A DNA stretch of 64,000 bases from Nocardiopsis sp. CNR-923 (GCF_001942255.1 NZ_MKKC01000120.1:62001-126000), one strand, 5' to 3'. Counted from the first letter of the stretch, positions 8,962 to 18,474 are shown. Notes: generated from the letters alone by a model not told the origin. Made by a program: numbers and translations.

Positions 8962-10743
8962 CAGTTCGGGGCCCGACTGTGTCGGAGGCGGGGTCCTCCG
9001 CGTCCGGGCGGTCGGCGGCTCCGTCCGACGCGGTCTCCCCGGCGGTCCCGCCCTCGGAGCCCTCCTTCGCACCGGCCTCCACGGCGGCTCCGCCCGCGGA
9101 GCCTCCCTCCGCGGCGGTCTCCCGTGCGGAGTCCCGCTCCGTCAGGGTCGGCTCCGCGGCGGACTCCGCGGCGGACTCCGCAGTGGTCCTCTCCTCGGCC
9201 GACCCCGCGACGGCCCCGTTTCCGTCGGCCACCGCCTTCTCGTCGGCGGATCCGTTCCGAGCGGCCTCGGCGCGGGGCTGGCGGGGCAGCGCGGCGACGC
9301 CGGCGACGGCCAGGTCGAACGGGGCGGCCATGGCGACCAGCGACGCGAGGTCGGCGCGGCGGGTGCGACCCAGTTCGACGGCCGGGAGCAGGAGGTCGGC
9401 CGAGGCAGCCAGGGCGTGGGCGTCGGCGCGCTCGGCGGCGGGCGACACGGCGATGACCACGTACTCGGCCTCCTCGCGCAGCAGGTCGAGCAGCACGGGC
9501 ATCGCCGTGCCCTGGACGGGTGCGACGGCGCCTGGCCGGCCGTAGCGCAGGACGCGCAGCCGGGGCGCGTCGTGGGGGCGTACCTCCAGTTCGGTGGGGT
9601 CCTCACCGTCCAGGAGCGCCTCGGCCAGGCCGGGGCCCTCCGGCACGTCCACCGGGTCGGTCGGGGCGGCGGGCGCGGGATCGGCGCGTACGAGCAGGGT
9701 GTCTGAGCCGGTGCGGGCGAGTGACATGGCCAGGTGCACGGCGGCCGCGGGGCCCGAGCGGCCGGGCGCGGTGGCGGCCACGAGCAGGACACCGGGGGAG
9801 GGGACGCGGGCGCGCACCGCGTGGGCGCACTCGTTGACGCGCTGACCGGCGCGGTCGTCGTCGGAGAGAGGGCCGTAGGCGGCCTCGCCCGCAGCGGACA
9901 GGTCCAGCAGCACGGGCACGCGGCCGACTCGCTCGGTGTCCCCGGTGTCGCGCAGAACGGGGTCGAGGCGGTCGCGCGCGAGCGCGAGCAGGAGTCCGGC
10001 GAGCAGCCCGAGGGCGCCGCCGCCGGCCACCCAGACGGGGAGCACGGGGCTGGTCGCGCCCTCGGGGAGGCGCGCGGGGGTGATGATTCGGCCGGGGTCG
10101 ACGGTCTCCTGGAGGGCGCTGAGCGGGCTGACGCCGCGGCCGAGGTCGGCGATCTCCGCGCGCAGGGCCTCGGCCCGGGCGTCGGAGGGGCCGGGTAGCT
10201 CGGCCAACTCCTGGTAGCGGGCCTCCTGCTCCTCGCGCAACGCCGTCAGCCGGGCGGCGATGAGGTCGCCGACCTCGGTCTCGCGCTGTTCGAGGTAGGC
10301 CTCGGCGTAGGCGGTGGCCCCGTCGCGTGCGGCCTCGGGGTGCGGGCCGCGTACGTGATCTCCAGCACGTCGCTGTTGGGCGGCACGGACAGTGACACGC
10401 GCTCACGCAGGTCGCCGGTGCTCGGCGGGGCCGTGTCGGGCCCGGCGAGGCGCCGCGCCGCGGCGGCCGAGACGCGGTCGGAGGTGAGGATCTGCGCCTC
10501 GGTGTCCAGGTTGACGTCACCGGCCAGCCGCCCGGAGCGCTCGCCCGTGAACTCGGCCATGCCGGTCGGTCGGACCTGGACGGCGGCGGTGGACTCGTAG
10601 GTGGAGGGCAGCGTGAACACCGCTGCCGTGGCGAGGACCAGCCCCCCGAGGACCCCGGCCCCGACCATCCGCCACCGGCGGCGCAGCAGGGCCGTGTACT
10701 CCTTCAGTTCCGGTCCGGGCGGGCCAGGGGCGTCGGTGTCCAT
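8961..10743 (-). CDS. Wzz chain-length protein fused to a degenerate BY-kinase-like domain, two frame breaks
   Basis: From ATG 10743 (AGAGGAC upstream) the N-terminus is a Wzz domain: cytosolic lead, TM helix VGAGVLGGLVLATAAVFTL, then a periplasmic stretch. The sense changes frame near 10338 and continues with a helical region, a second TM (VWVAGGGALGLLAGLLLALA) and a P-loop-like domain starting VGRVPVLLDLS. The Walker A position reads ATAPGRSGPAAAVHLAMSLA, without the GK[ST] of active BY-kinases, and no C-terminal Tyr cluster is visible. The last ~90 residues are Ala/Glu/Gly-rich and disordered. A second missing base near 8971 would give a stop overlapping the polymerase start. Likely a chain-length regulator without kinase activity (inference). 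Confidence 0.75.
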
Positions 10744-10770
10744 CGGGTCCTCTCACACACGCGTGCTCAG

Positions 10771-10800
10771 CACTTTTAGTAAACGATTGCATACTAAGTG
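10771..10800. promoter_or_regulatory. AT-rich inverted repeat in front of the polysaccharide operon
   Basis: CACTTTTAGTA (10771-10781) and TACTAAGTG (10792-10800) form an imperfect inverted repeat in an AT-rich island 28 bases upstream of the chain-length gene start. The surrounding DNA is >70% GC. It fits an operator overlapping the promoter of the operon (TACTAA or TAGTAT as -10 on the minus strand). Confidence 0.45.
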
Positions 10801-10915
10801 TAGTCCCTTTGGGCGTGCGCGGCGCTTGCCGAAACAGCCGGTTTCGGAGAGGAGGCGTCCGATGCGACCGCGTCCCCCCGGGCGTGCGCCCGGGGACGGA
10901 GCGGGCCGGGAGGGA

Positions 10916-11310
10916 TCAGCTGGCGAACAGCGGCGACGGAGGCATCCCCGTCTCGGACTCCCAGGTCTGGTCGCACTGCTCCTGCGTGGACACCGTGTGC
11001 GCGCGGGCCGAGCAGTCACGGTAGGTCCGCACCTGCTCGTCGTAGACCACGAACACCGAGGTCACCGCGAGCGACATGACGATGCCGAGCGTTCCGACGG
11101 CCACGCTCAGCAGGGCGCCCGGCGCTGCGTGCTGTTCGCTCGGGCGGCCCGGCGCGCACGGAACCCCTGGACGACACCGAACACGGACAGCACGACGCCG
11201 TAAGGCTGGAGCAGGAGGCCAGCCATCCCCAGGAAGAGGCCCCACAGGCCGCCTCGCTCGACCCTGGGCAGCCGCCCGTCGGTCTGGGGCTCCGGGCTCT
11301 TGTCGGTCAC
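10916..11310 (-). CDS. Small DUF4190-like membrane protein, frame broken near 11118
   Basis: Starts at GTG 11310 with GGAG eight bases upstream. A polar lead is followed by TM1 (GLFLGMAGLLLQPYGVVLSV), a basic turn GFRARRAARANS, then after a one-base break TM2 (ALLSVAVGTLGIVMSLAVTS) and a short extracellular tail with two Cys. Two TM helices joined by a GxRxARR turn are the DUF4190 pattern. About 131 residues when repaired. Function unknown. It is separated from the polysaccharide operon by ~170 bases and is probably independent of it. Confidence 0.6.
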
Positions 11311-11387
11311 AGGTTCACTCCTTCGACGCGCCCAGGTCGGGCGCCGCGGTCCGCGCTCGCCCGCGCGGACCGCAATTCGGTGTCAGT

Positions 11388-11410
11388 GGTTCCGGAGCGG
11401 GTCCGGAACC
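11388..11410. promoter_or_regulatory. Perfect inverted repeat between divergent genes
   Basis: GGTTCCGGA and TCCGGAACC are exact 9-bp arms around a 5-base centre, in the 395-bp region between the small membrane gene (minus) and purN (plus). It could be an operator or a terminator-like hairpin. Nothing else in 11311-11705 looks like a gene. Confidence 0.35.
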
Positions 11411-11705
11411 CGGTGGGGCGCGGTTGCGGGCAGGGTGGGCCCGGGCCCCGTGGGTCCGACGCTACCCGGACCGATAGGGTGGGACCACGGACGGGCCGCC
11501 ACGGTTCGACCGCCAATCGTCGTGGACCCACGGGCACCGTTCCGCGGGGGACCGGCGGGCCACTCTCCAGCGACGCCCCTCGGCGCGGCCCGGAACGGGC
11601 GCGAGGCCGCACGGGCGCGCGAAGTCCCGGATGCTGCGCCGTCCCCCGGCGCCCCCGGGCACGGGAGCCAGCTCCCGCACCGCCTTCGACACACTGGGAG
11701 AAGCA

Positions 11706-12353
11706 TTGTCCGCGCGAGTGGTCGTCCTCATATCGGGTACGGGCAGCAACATGGCCGCCCTGGTCGACGCGGCCGAGGACCCCGCGTACGGCGTCGACGT
11801 CGTCGCCGTCGGCTCGGACCGACGGGGAACCCTGGGCATCGAGCTGGCCGAGCAGGCCGCAGTGCCCACCTTCGTCGTCCCCTTCCGAGACTACTCCGAC
11901 CGTGCCGAGTGGGACACGGCGATGGCCGACCGGATCAGCGGGTACGCGCCCGACCTCGTGGTCTCCGCCGGGTTCATGCGACTTCTGGGACCCGCGGTCC
12001 TCGGCCGGCACGACGCGGTGAACATCCACCCGGCGCTGCTCCCCTCCTTTCCCGGCGCGCACGCCGTGCGTGACGCGCTCGCCCACGGTGTCCGGGTCAC
12101 CGGCACCACCATCCACTTCCTCGACGAGGGCGTCGACTCCGGTCCGATCATCGACCAGGTGGCGGTGCCCGTCGAGGACGGCGACGACGAGTCCAGCCTC
12201 CACGAGCGGATCAAGGCCGTGGAGCGGCGGATGCTGGTCGACACGGTCGGCCGGCTCGCCCGCGAGGGCTGGACGGTCGACGGCAGGCACGTGCGGTTCG
12301 GCCGCACCGAGCACAGCGTCACGGACGCGACCCACACGAAGGAGCAGCGGTGA
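11706..12353 (+). CDS. purN: Phosphoribosylglycinamide formyltransferase (GART)
   Basis: 215 residues, the normal PurN length. Catalyses transfer of formyl from 10-formyl-THF to GAR, the third step of purine synthesis. It shows the phosphate loop VLISGTGSNMAAL near residue 10, the catalytic NIHPALLPSFPG (Asn-His) near residue 100 and the HFLDEGVDSGPII motif with the essential Asp. TTG 11706 is chosen because GGGAG ends 5 bases upstream and the family starts just before this first strand. The stop overlaps the purH start as GTGA. Confidence 0.92.
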   Translation: MSARVVVLISGTGSNMAALVDAAEDPAYGVDVVAVGSDRRGTLGIELAEQAAVPTFVVPFRDYSDRAEWDTAMADRISGYAPDLVVSAGFMRLLGPAVLGRHDAVNIHPALLPSFPGAHAVRDALAHGVRVTGTTIHFLDEGVDSGPIIDQVAVPVEDGDDESSLHERIKAVERRMLVDTVGRLAREGWTVDGRHVRFGRTEHSVTDATHTKEQR

Positions 12354-13918
12354 CCCAGCAGGCCATCAGGCGTGCGTTGATCAGCGTGTACGACAAGACC
12401 GGTCTGGAGGAGCTGGGCGTCGGCCTGGTCGAGGCCGGGGTGGAGATCGTCTCCACCGGCTCGACCGCCGCGCGGCTGCGCGACGCCGACATCCCCGTCA
12501 CCCCCGTCGAGGACGTCACCGGCTTCCCGGAGATCATGGAGGGCCGGGTCAAGACGCTGCACCCGAACGTCCACGCGGGCCTCCTCGCCGACCAGACCAA
12601 CCCCGACCACGTCGCCACCGTCGAAAGCCTGGGCATCTCCCCCTTCGACCTGGTCGTGGTCAACCTCTACCCCTTCCAGGACACGGTCGCCTCCGGCGCG
12701 TCCGAGGCCGACTGCGTCGAGAAGATCGACATCGGCGGCCCCGCCATGGTGCGCGCCTCGGCCAAGAACCACGCCAGCGTCGCCGTCGTGGTCGACCCCG
12801 CCGGCTACGACGCCCTCCTCCAGGCCGTCCGCGACGGCGGGTTCACCCTGGAGGAGCGCAAGCGGCTCGCCGGGCTCGCCTTCCGCCACACCGCCACCTA
12901 CGACGCGGCCGTCGCCTCCTGGTTCGCGGGCTCATACGCCCCCGACGACGAGACCGCCGAGTCGGGTTGGCCCGCCTACCTGGGCATCGGCTACACCCGC
13001 CGGGACGTGCTGCGCTACGGCGAGAACCCGCACCAGAAGGCGGCGCTGTACACGGTCGACGGCGCCCCGGCGGTCGGACTGGCGGGCGCGCGGCAGCTGC
13101 ACGGCAAGGCCATGTCCTACAACAACTACGTCGACGCCGACGCCGCCCTGCGCGCCGCCCACGACTTCGACCAGCCGTGCGTGGCCATCATCAAGCACGC
13201 CAACCCCTGCGGCATCGCGGTCGGCGCGGACAACGCCGAGGCCCACCGCCTGGCGCACGCCTGCGACCCGGTGTCGGCGTTCGGCGGCGTCATCGCCACC
13301 AACCGCCCGGTCCGCGCGGAGCTGGCCGAGCAGATCCGCGAGGTCTTCACCGAGGTCGTCGTCGCGCCCGGCTTCGACGCGCAGGCGATGGCGATCCTGA
13401 CCAGGAAGAAGAACATCCGCCTCCTCGTGGCGGACACCCCCGGCTTCGGTTCGGGAGTGGAGAACCGCCAGATCAGCGGTGGTCTGCTGGTGCAGTCGCG
13501 CGACGCGGTCGACGCCGAGGGCGACGACCCCGCGAACTGGACGCTGGCCGCCGGCGAGCCCGCCGACGAGGCCACCCTGGCCGACCTCGCCTTCGCGTGG
13601 CGCGCCGTGCGCGCGGTCAAGTCCAACGCCATCCTGCTCGCCTCCGGCGGAGCCACCGTGGGCGTGGGCATGGGCCAGGTCAACCGGGTCGACTCCGCGC
13701 GCCTGGCGGTCACCCGGGCGGGTGACCGCGTGACCGGTTCCGTCGCCGCCAGCGACGCCTTCTTCCCGTTCGCCGACGGCCTGGAGATCCTCACCGGGGC
13801 GGGGGTGCGCGCCGTCGTCCAGCCGGGCGGCTCCGTCCGCGACGAGGAGGTCGTCGCCGCCGCGAAGGCGGCCGGGGCCACCATGTACACGACCCGCACC
13901 CGCCACTTCTTCCACTGA
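12350..13918 (+). CDS. purH: Bifunctional AICAR transformylase / IMP cyclohydrolase
   Basis: 522 residues. Performs the last two steps of IMP synthesis. The N-terminal IMP cyclohydrolase (MGS-like) domain shows ALISVYDKTGLEEL, STGSTAARL and VVVNLYPF. The C-terminal AICARFT domain begins at RYGENPHQKAALY and contains GKAMSYNNYVDADAA and IIKHANPCG with the catalytic Lys-His. GGAG lies 6-9 bases before GTG 12350. It is coupled to purN by a 4-base overlap and followed 14 bases later by folD, which supplies the folate pool it consumes. Confidence 0.95.
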   Translation: MTQQAIRRALISVYDKTGLEELGVGLVEAGVEIVSTGSTAARLRDADIPVTPVEDVTGFPEIMEGRVKTLHPNVHAGLLADQTNPDHVATVESLGISPFDLVVVNLYPFQDTVASGASEADCVEKIDIGGPAMVRASAKNHASVAVVVDPAGYDALLQAVRDGGFTLEERKRLAGLAFRHTATYDAAVASWFAGSYAPDDETAESGWPAYLGIGYTRRDVLRYGENPHQKAALYTVDGAPAVGLAGARQLHGKAMSYNNYVDADAALRAAHDFDQPCVAIIKHANPCGIAVGADNAEAHRLAHACDPVSAFGGVIATNRPVRAELAEQIREVFTEVVVAPGFDAQAMAILTRKKNIRLLVADTPGFGSGVENRQISGGLLVQSRDAVDAEGDDPANWTLAAGEPADEATLADLAFAWRAVRAVKSNAILLASGGATVGVGMGQVNRVDSARLAVTRAGDRVTGSVAASDAFFPFADGLEILTGAGVRAVVQPGGSVRDEEVVAAAKAAGATMYTTRTRHFFH

Positions 13919-13932
13919 CGCGAGGAGCCGAC

Positions 13933-14784
13933 ATGAGCGCGACGATTCTCGACGGCAAGGCCGTCGCCAAGGCCATCCGCGGGGACCTGGCCGAGCGGGT
14001 GGCCAAGCTGAGGGCCAAGGGCGTCACCCCCGGTCTGGGCACGGTCCTGGTCGGCGACGACCCGGGAAGCCACTCCTACGTGCGGGGCAAGCACCGCGAC
14101 TGCGCCCAGGTGGGCATCGCGAGCATCCGCCGCGACCTGCCCGCCGACGCCACGCAGGAGGACGTGGAGCGGGCGGTCCGCGAGCTGAACGAGGACCCGG
14201 ACTGCACCGGCTACATCGTGCAGCTGCCGCTGCCGAGGGGCCTGGACGAGAACCGGGTGCTGGGCCTCATCGACCCGGCCAAGGACGCAGACGGCCTCCA
14301 GCCCTCCAACCTGGGCAAGCTCGTCCTGATGCAGGAGGCCCCGCTGCCGTGCACCCCGCGCGGCATCGTGGAGCTGCTCACCCGCTACGACGTGCCGCTC
14401 CGGGGCGCGGAGGTGGTCGTGGTGGGCCGCGGCGTCACCGTGGGGCGTCCCCTCGGCCTGCTGCTGACCCGCCGCTCGGAGAACGCCACCGTCACCCTGT
14501 GCCACACGGGCACCCGTGACCTGGCGGAGCACACCCGCCGCGCCGACGTCGTCGTCGCCGGCGCCGGCGTGCCCGGGCTGATCACCAAGGACATGGTCCG
14601 GCCTGGCGCGGCCGTGCTGGACGTCGGCGTCTCCCGCACGGAGGACGGCCTGGTCGGCGACGTGCGGCCGGAGGTCGCCGAGGTCGCCGGGTACCTGTCC
14701 CCGAACCCGGGCGGCGTGGGCCCGATGACCCGGGCGATGCTGCTGGTCAACGTCGTGGAGGCGGCCGAGCGCGAACTCGCCTGA
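13933..14784 (+). CDS. folD: Methylenetetrahydrofolate dehydrogenase / cyclohydrolase
   Basis: 283 residues, standard FolD length. Interconverts 5,10-methylene-THF and 10-formyl-THF with NADP. Seen are YVRGKHRDCAQVGI with the catalytic Lys, the folate-site segment YIVQLPLPRGLDE, PAKDADGLQPSN, and the dinucleotide-binding VVVVGRGVTVGRPLGLLL; the family signature PGGVGPMTRAMLL ends it. GAGGAG precedes ATG 13933. It feeds one-carbon units to PurN and PurH directly upstream. Confidence 0.95.
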   Translation: MSATILDGKAVAKAIRGDLAERVAKLRAKGVTPGLGTVLVGDDPGSHSYVRGKHRDCAQVGIASIRRDLPADATQEDVERAVRELNEDPDCTGYIVQLPLPRGLDENRVLGLIDPAKDADGLQPSNLGKLVLMQEAPLPCTPRGIVELLTRYDVPLRGAEVVVVGRGVTVGRPLGLLLTRRSENATVTLCHTGTRDLAEHTRRADVVVAGAGVPGLITKDMVRPGAAVLDVGVSRTEDGLVGDVRPEVAEVAGYLSPNPGGVGPMTRAMLLVNVVEAAERELA

Positions 14785-14802
14785 CGACGGACCGGCCGCT
14801 GG

Positions 14803-14827
14803 GGCGGTGGTGGGCGACTCCACCGCC
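14803..14827. terminator. Terminator between folD and the FHA gene
   Basis: GGCGGTGG / CCACCGCC, an 8-bp perfect stem with a 9-base loop, sits between the convergent folD and FHA-regulator stops. Confidence 0.5.
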
Positions 14828-14872
14828 TCGTCGTGTTCGCACGGGGCGCCGCGGGACCGGCCCGGTCCGGGG

Positions 14873-15478
14873 TCAGCTGGCCCGGCGGGACGAACCGGTG
14901 GTCGGCATCGGACGCACCAGCCCGAGCGCCACGACCTCGTTGGCGAGGCGGGTCCGCCGGTTCTGGCCCTCGGGGATGCGGAACTTCTGGTAGAGCCGGA
15001 GCAGGTGCTGTTTGACCGCGGCCTCGGTCACGACCAGCGCCTCGGCGATGTCGCGGGCCGTGGCCGGGGCCACGAAGGCTTCCTCCGACAACGCGGGCTG
15101 ACACAGGGCGGTGAGCACGTCGAGCTCACGCCGGGTCAGCTCGGGCGCGGCGCCGCGACGGAGTTCGATGTCGGGGCTGATCTGCTCGTGGGGGAGCCCG
15201 CCCACGCGGCAGCGCGCGGTGCCGAAGGTCACCACGTCGTCCTCCTCCAGCACCCGCCGGGCGATGGGGCGGCCGTTGACGCGGGTGCCGTTGCGGGACA
15301 GTCCCAGGTCGACGACGTACACGTAGGGCCCGCGGCGGACCAGTTCGGCGTGGAGCAGGGAAACGCTCGGATCGTCGAGCCGGACGTCGGCGCCCGCGCC
15401 GCGTCCGACGGTGGTGACCTCACAGGTGAGCTGACGAATGTCCCCGGTCTCTTCGACCCGAAGGTAGGGCCCGTCCAC
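14873..15478 (-). CDS. FHA domain protein with LuxR-type helix-turn-helix
   Basis: 201 residues from GTG 15478, chosen because GGAGGAG lies 6 bases upstream; the frame stays open further upstream. Residues ~2-95 form an FHA phosphothreonine-binding domain with VGRGAGADVRLDDPSVSLLHAEL and LSRNGTRVNG. Residues ~110-190 are a GerE/LuxR-like DNA-binding domain: LTRRELDVLTALC, then ARDIAEALVVTEAAVKQHL. It therefore looks like a transcription factor controlled by a Ser/Thr-kinase substrate (inference). No kinase gene is visible nearby. Confidence 0.75.
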   Translation of the reverse strand: MDGPYLRVEETGDIRQLTCEVTTVGRGAGADVRLDDPSVSLLHAELVRRGPYVYVVDLGLSRNGTRVNGRPIARRVLEEDDVVTFGTARCRVGGLPHEQISPDIELRRGAAPELTRRELDVLTALCQPALSEEAFVAPATARDIAEALVVTEAAVKQHLLRLYQKFRIPEGQNRRTRLANEVVALGLVRPMPTTGSSRRAS

Positions 15479-16047
15479 GGTGACTCCTCCCGGGCTGGTG
15501 GTGTGGCGTGGCCGGTGGGGGTACGGGTGACGGCGGGAGAGCGGCGGTTGTCGAGGGATCGGTCGGTCTGCGCGTTGAGTGGGCTTCATGGGGGGCTTGT
15601 CCTCGCTCACCGTTGCACTCGTCTCAGGTTGCATTACCCGGGTGGTACGCGTTCTACGCGCTTACTCCGGAGTTAGGTGGATACGACGCGGGTACACGCC
15701 CGTGTGACCGAACCGGAAGCGGGTAACGGACATCGGGTGCTCCGGGGCGAGCATCGACCGATTCCGTGAGCTCTGGGGTCTCGGCGAAGGGAGTCACCTG
15801 TCCTCTCCGCGGGCGCCTCGGTCCTCGTGCCGGGGAGGAATCGGCGCCTCCCGCCTCGGGGCGCGGTGACGGCCGACCGGACCGGAGCGAGTCGACCCAC
15901 AGCTGACGGGGTTCTCCTCGCCCGTCGGTCCTCGCGGCTGGATCGTCGCCGCCGCGCCCGGCCCGCCGCAGACGGACGCGGTCCGGCCCCTGCCGGTGTC
16001 GAGGGCATGAGACCGCGTGCTCCGTCGGAGCGAGCGGCGGCCTGGGC
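15479..16047. other. Long intergenic stretch upstream of the FHA gene
   Basis: No gene is supported. The short region 15640-15700 is less GC-rich and may hold the FHA-gene promoter. The last part (about 15980-16047) reads in one frame like a degraded TnpB C-terminus and runs into the omega-RNA-like block at 16048. Confidence 0.35.
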
Positions 16048-16125
16048 CAGGAGCCACCGCGTGTCCCGTGGTGGAGGGAACCCGTTCCGGGAGCGCCCTT
16101 CCCTTCGAGGAGGGGGAGCAGTCAA
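16048..16125 (+). mobile_element. IS605-type right-end / omega-RNA-like relic (copy 1)
   Basis: The block starts CAGGA, contains CCGCG-GTCCCGTGG and ends with a C-rich/G-rich hairpin (CCCTTCCCTTCGAGGAGGGG) followed by GAGCAGTCAA. The same pieces in the same order occur at 37419-37491. Many actinobacterial TnpB elements end in a short GC hairpin plus GAGGA-x-GTCAA, which is the 3' scaffold of the reRNA; the guide would begin at 16126. No intact TnpB or TnpA gene lies next to it, so it is a scar or a solo end. Confidence 0.5.
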
Positions 16126-16300
16126 TACAATGGGCCGCGTCTCGACCGTTCGGGCGGCGGTGTCCCCCGGCGGACCCCCGCAGTCACCAGGTCCGGTGCG
16201 ACCCGTGGCGGCGTGCGCCGTTTCGGACACGTCGGCGGGCGCGGTGTGGCCGATCTGGGCCAGGGTCGAGCACGTGGACGAGCCGCGCGGCGGCCGGAGG

Positions 16301-16759
16301 ATGTCGGAACGGGTCGGATGCGCGGTGGACATGACGGGGCGGGCGGAGTTGGCGGACGCGGAGCGGGGCGGACGGGCGGATGAGACCCCCGGCGACGGGG
16401 AACACGTCTCGCGGGGCCCGTCCGAGGGCGGCCGTGGCGACGGGCACGCGGCGCCCGAGCCCGAACCGGAGGCCCGGCCCCACCCGGAAGTCCCCTTCTG
16501 GCTGGCCCAGGTGCCCTACGCGCTCGTGCTCTCGGCCCTGGTCGCCGGAATCGTGGTCGTGGCCGCCGCCCACTTCAAGCGCGGCCCCGCGATCATCGCC
16601 GGGGCGTTGCTGCTGGCCGCGGCCTTCCGGGCGGTCCTGCCCAGGGACTGGATCGGACTGCTGGCCGTCCGGCGCCGCTGGATCGACCTCGCCACGTGCG
16701 TCGGCCTCGCGGTCCTGCTCATCGTGCTGGCATGGGTGGCGCCGCAACTAACGTCCTGA
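16301..16759 (+). CDS. DUF3017 membrane protein
   Basis: About 152 residues. An acidic, disordered N-terminus (~65 residues) leads to three TM helices: VPYALVLSALVAGIVVVAAA, AIIAGALLLAAAFRAVLP and ATCVGLAVLLIVLAWVA. A small three-TM protein between folD and icd/mdh is the fixed location of DUF3017 in actinomycetes, which supports the call. The start is uncertain: ATG 16301 follows GGAGG with no spacing, and ATG 16331 is possible. Function unknown. Confidence 0.65.
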   Translation: MSERVGCAVDMTGRAELADAERGGRADETPGDGEHVSRGPSEGGRGDGHAAPEPEPEARPHPEVPFWLAQVPYALVLSALVAGIVVVAAAHFKRGPAIIAGALLLAAAFRAVLPRDWIGLLAVRRRWIDLATCVGLAVLLIVLAWVAPQLTS

Positions 16760-16939
16760 CCGTGGAATAAGCTTGATGTCGAGATACCGCGACACCGACA
16801 AGCCACCGCCTCCCCGGTCAGCACGGACACCGGGCGGGATCTGGGGATTGCCGAGCGGGCGGTGCGGTCACGGCCACGAACCGGCGCCGCGCCGGCCACG
16901 TGAGGCGGTAGCACAGACTGAAGGGACAGCCACACAGCC

Positions 16940-18157
16940 ATGGCCAAGATCAAGGTCGAGAACCCCGTAGTCGAACTCGACGGCGACGAGATGACCCGGA
17001 TCATCTGGTCCTTCATCAAGGACCGTCTGATCCTTCCCTACCTCGACATCGACCTGAAGTACTACGACCTGGGCATCGAGGAGCGCGACCGCACCGACGA
17101 CCAGGTCACCGTCGACTCCGCCAACGCCATCAAGAAGTACGGCGTCGGCGTCAAGTGCGCGACCATCACCCCGGACGAGGCCCGGGTCGAGGAGTTCGGC
17201 CTGAAGAAGATGTGGCGGTCGCCCAACGGCACCATCCGCAACATCCTCGGCGGCGTCGTCTTCCGCGAGCCGATCATCTGCGAGAACGTCCCCCGGCTCG
17301 TCCCCGGTTGGACCAAGCCGGTCATCATCGGGCGTCACGCCCACGGCGACCAGTACAAGGCCACCGACTTCAAGGTTCCCGGCCCCGGCTCGGTGACCAT
17401 GACCTACACCCCGGCCGACGGCGGCGAGCCGGTCGAGTTCGAGGTCGCCGACTTCCCCGAGGGCGGCGGCGTCGCCATGGGCATGTACAACTTCCGCAGG
17501 TCCATCGAGGACTTCGCGCGCGCGAGCCTGAACTACGGCCTGGACCGCGACTACCCGGTCTACATGTCCACCAAGAACACGATCCTCAAGGCCTACGACG
17601 GCATGTTCAAGGACGTGTTCCAGGAGATCTACGACACGGAGTTCAAGGAGAGGTTCGAGGCCGCGGGCCTCACCTACGAGCACCGCCTGATCGACGACAT
17701 GGTCGCCGCCGCGCTCAAGTGGGAGGGCGGCTACGTCTGGGCGTGCAAGAACTACGACGGTGACGTGCAGTCCGACACCGTCGCGCAGGGCTTCGGCTCG
17801 CTGGGCCTGATGACCTCGGTCCTGCGCACCGCCGACGGCCGCACCGTCGAGGCCGAGGCCGCGCACGGCACGGTCACCCGCCACTACCGCCAGCACCAGC
17901 AGGGCAAGCCCACCTCGACCAACCCGATCGCCTCGATCTTCGCGTGGACCCGCGGCCTGGAGCACCGGGCCAAGCTGGACAACACCCCGAAGCTGACGGA
18001 GTTCGCCAACACGCTCGAAGACGTCGTCATCAACACCGTCGAGGGCGGGCAGATGACCAAGGACCTCGCGCTGCTGGTCGGCGGCGACCAGGAGTGGCTC
18101 ACCACCGAGCAGTTCCTCGCCGCCCTGGACGAGAACCTGGCCAAGCGCCTGGCCTGA
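16940..18157 (+). CDS. icd: NADP-dependent isocitrate dehydrogenase (type II, dimeric)
   Basis: 405 residues, matching the eukaryote-like homodimeric class. Converts isocitrate to 2-oxoglutarate and CO2 with NADPH formation in the TCA cycle. Visible are VVELDGDEMTRIIW at the N-terminus, the substrate segment SPNGTIRNILGGVVFREPI, RHAHGDQY, and the metal/NADP region LIDDMVAAALKWEGGYVWA and EAAHGTVTRHYR. GAAGGGAC precedes ATG 16940. It is monocistronic, with a 180-bp upstream region. Confidence 0.95.
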   Translation: MAKIKVENPVVELDGDEMTRIIWSFIKDRLILPYLDIDLKYYDLGIEERDRTDDQVTVDSANAIKKYGVGVKCATITPDEARVEEFGLKKMWRSPNGTIRNILGGVVFREPIICENVPRLVPGWTKPVIIGRHAHGDQYKATDFKVPGPGSVTMTYTPADGGEPVEFEVADFPEGGGVAMGMYNFRRSIEDFARASLNYGLDRDYPVYMSTKNTILKAYDGMFKDVFQEIYDTEFKERFEAAGLTYEHRLIDDMVAAALKWEGGYVWACKNYDGDVQSDTVAQGFGSLGLMTSVLRTADGRTVEAEAAHGTVTRHYRQHQQGKPTSTNPIASIFAWTRGLEHRAKLDNTPKLTEFANTLEDVVINTVEGGQMTKDLALLVGGDQEWLTTEQFLAALDENLAKRLA

Positions 18158-18474
18158 GCCCGTGCCGCCTCGGTCCCGGCCTCGTCCGGGTGACCCCCGG
18201 GAGAGCCGGAACGAGGCGGCGGGCGCGGGTGAGACCTTGGCCACGCCCGGGCGTCCCCACGCGGGGGCGTCCGGGCGTCGTCGTGTCCGGGCGGACACCA
18301 GGGTGTCCCGAACGCCCCGATCGGGCTGTGGGCGGGGGGGTCGGGCGCTCGCGGGGCGAACTTTCCCGGGGCGTTTTCCGTGTTCGGCGCACATCCGGGG
18401 CCGTCGGATGCGACGATGGAGGGGTCGCGCGGGGTGGGTGGCCGTCGGGTGCGACATAGGCCACGCGAGCAAGA
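18158..18474. other. Non-coding stretch after icd
   Basis: 317 bases with no supported gene. G-runs (GTGGGCGGGGGGGTCGG around 18328) could form G-rich structures. It ends at the putative promoter of the structured RNA at 18475-18505. Confidence 0.3.

Noticed and set aside
6353..10240. A single 1295-residue protein across chain-length, polymerase and phosphotransferase genes
   Set aside because: The middle part is the polymerase gene read in a wrong frame. Known families and coupled start/stop overlaps define separate genes, joined only by missing bases.
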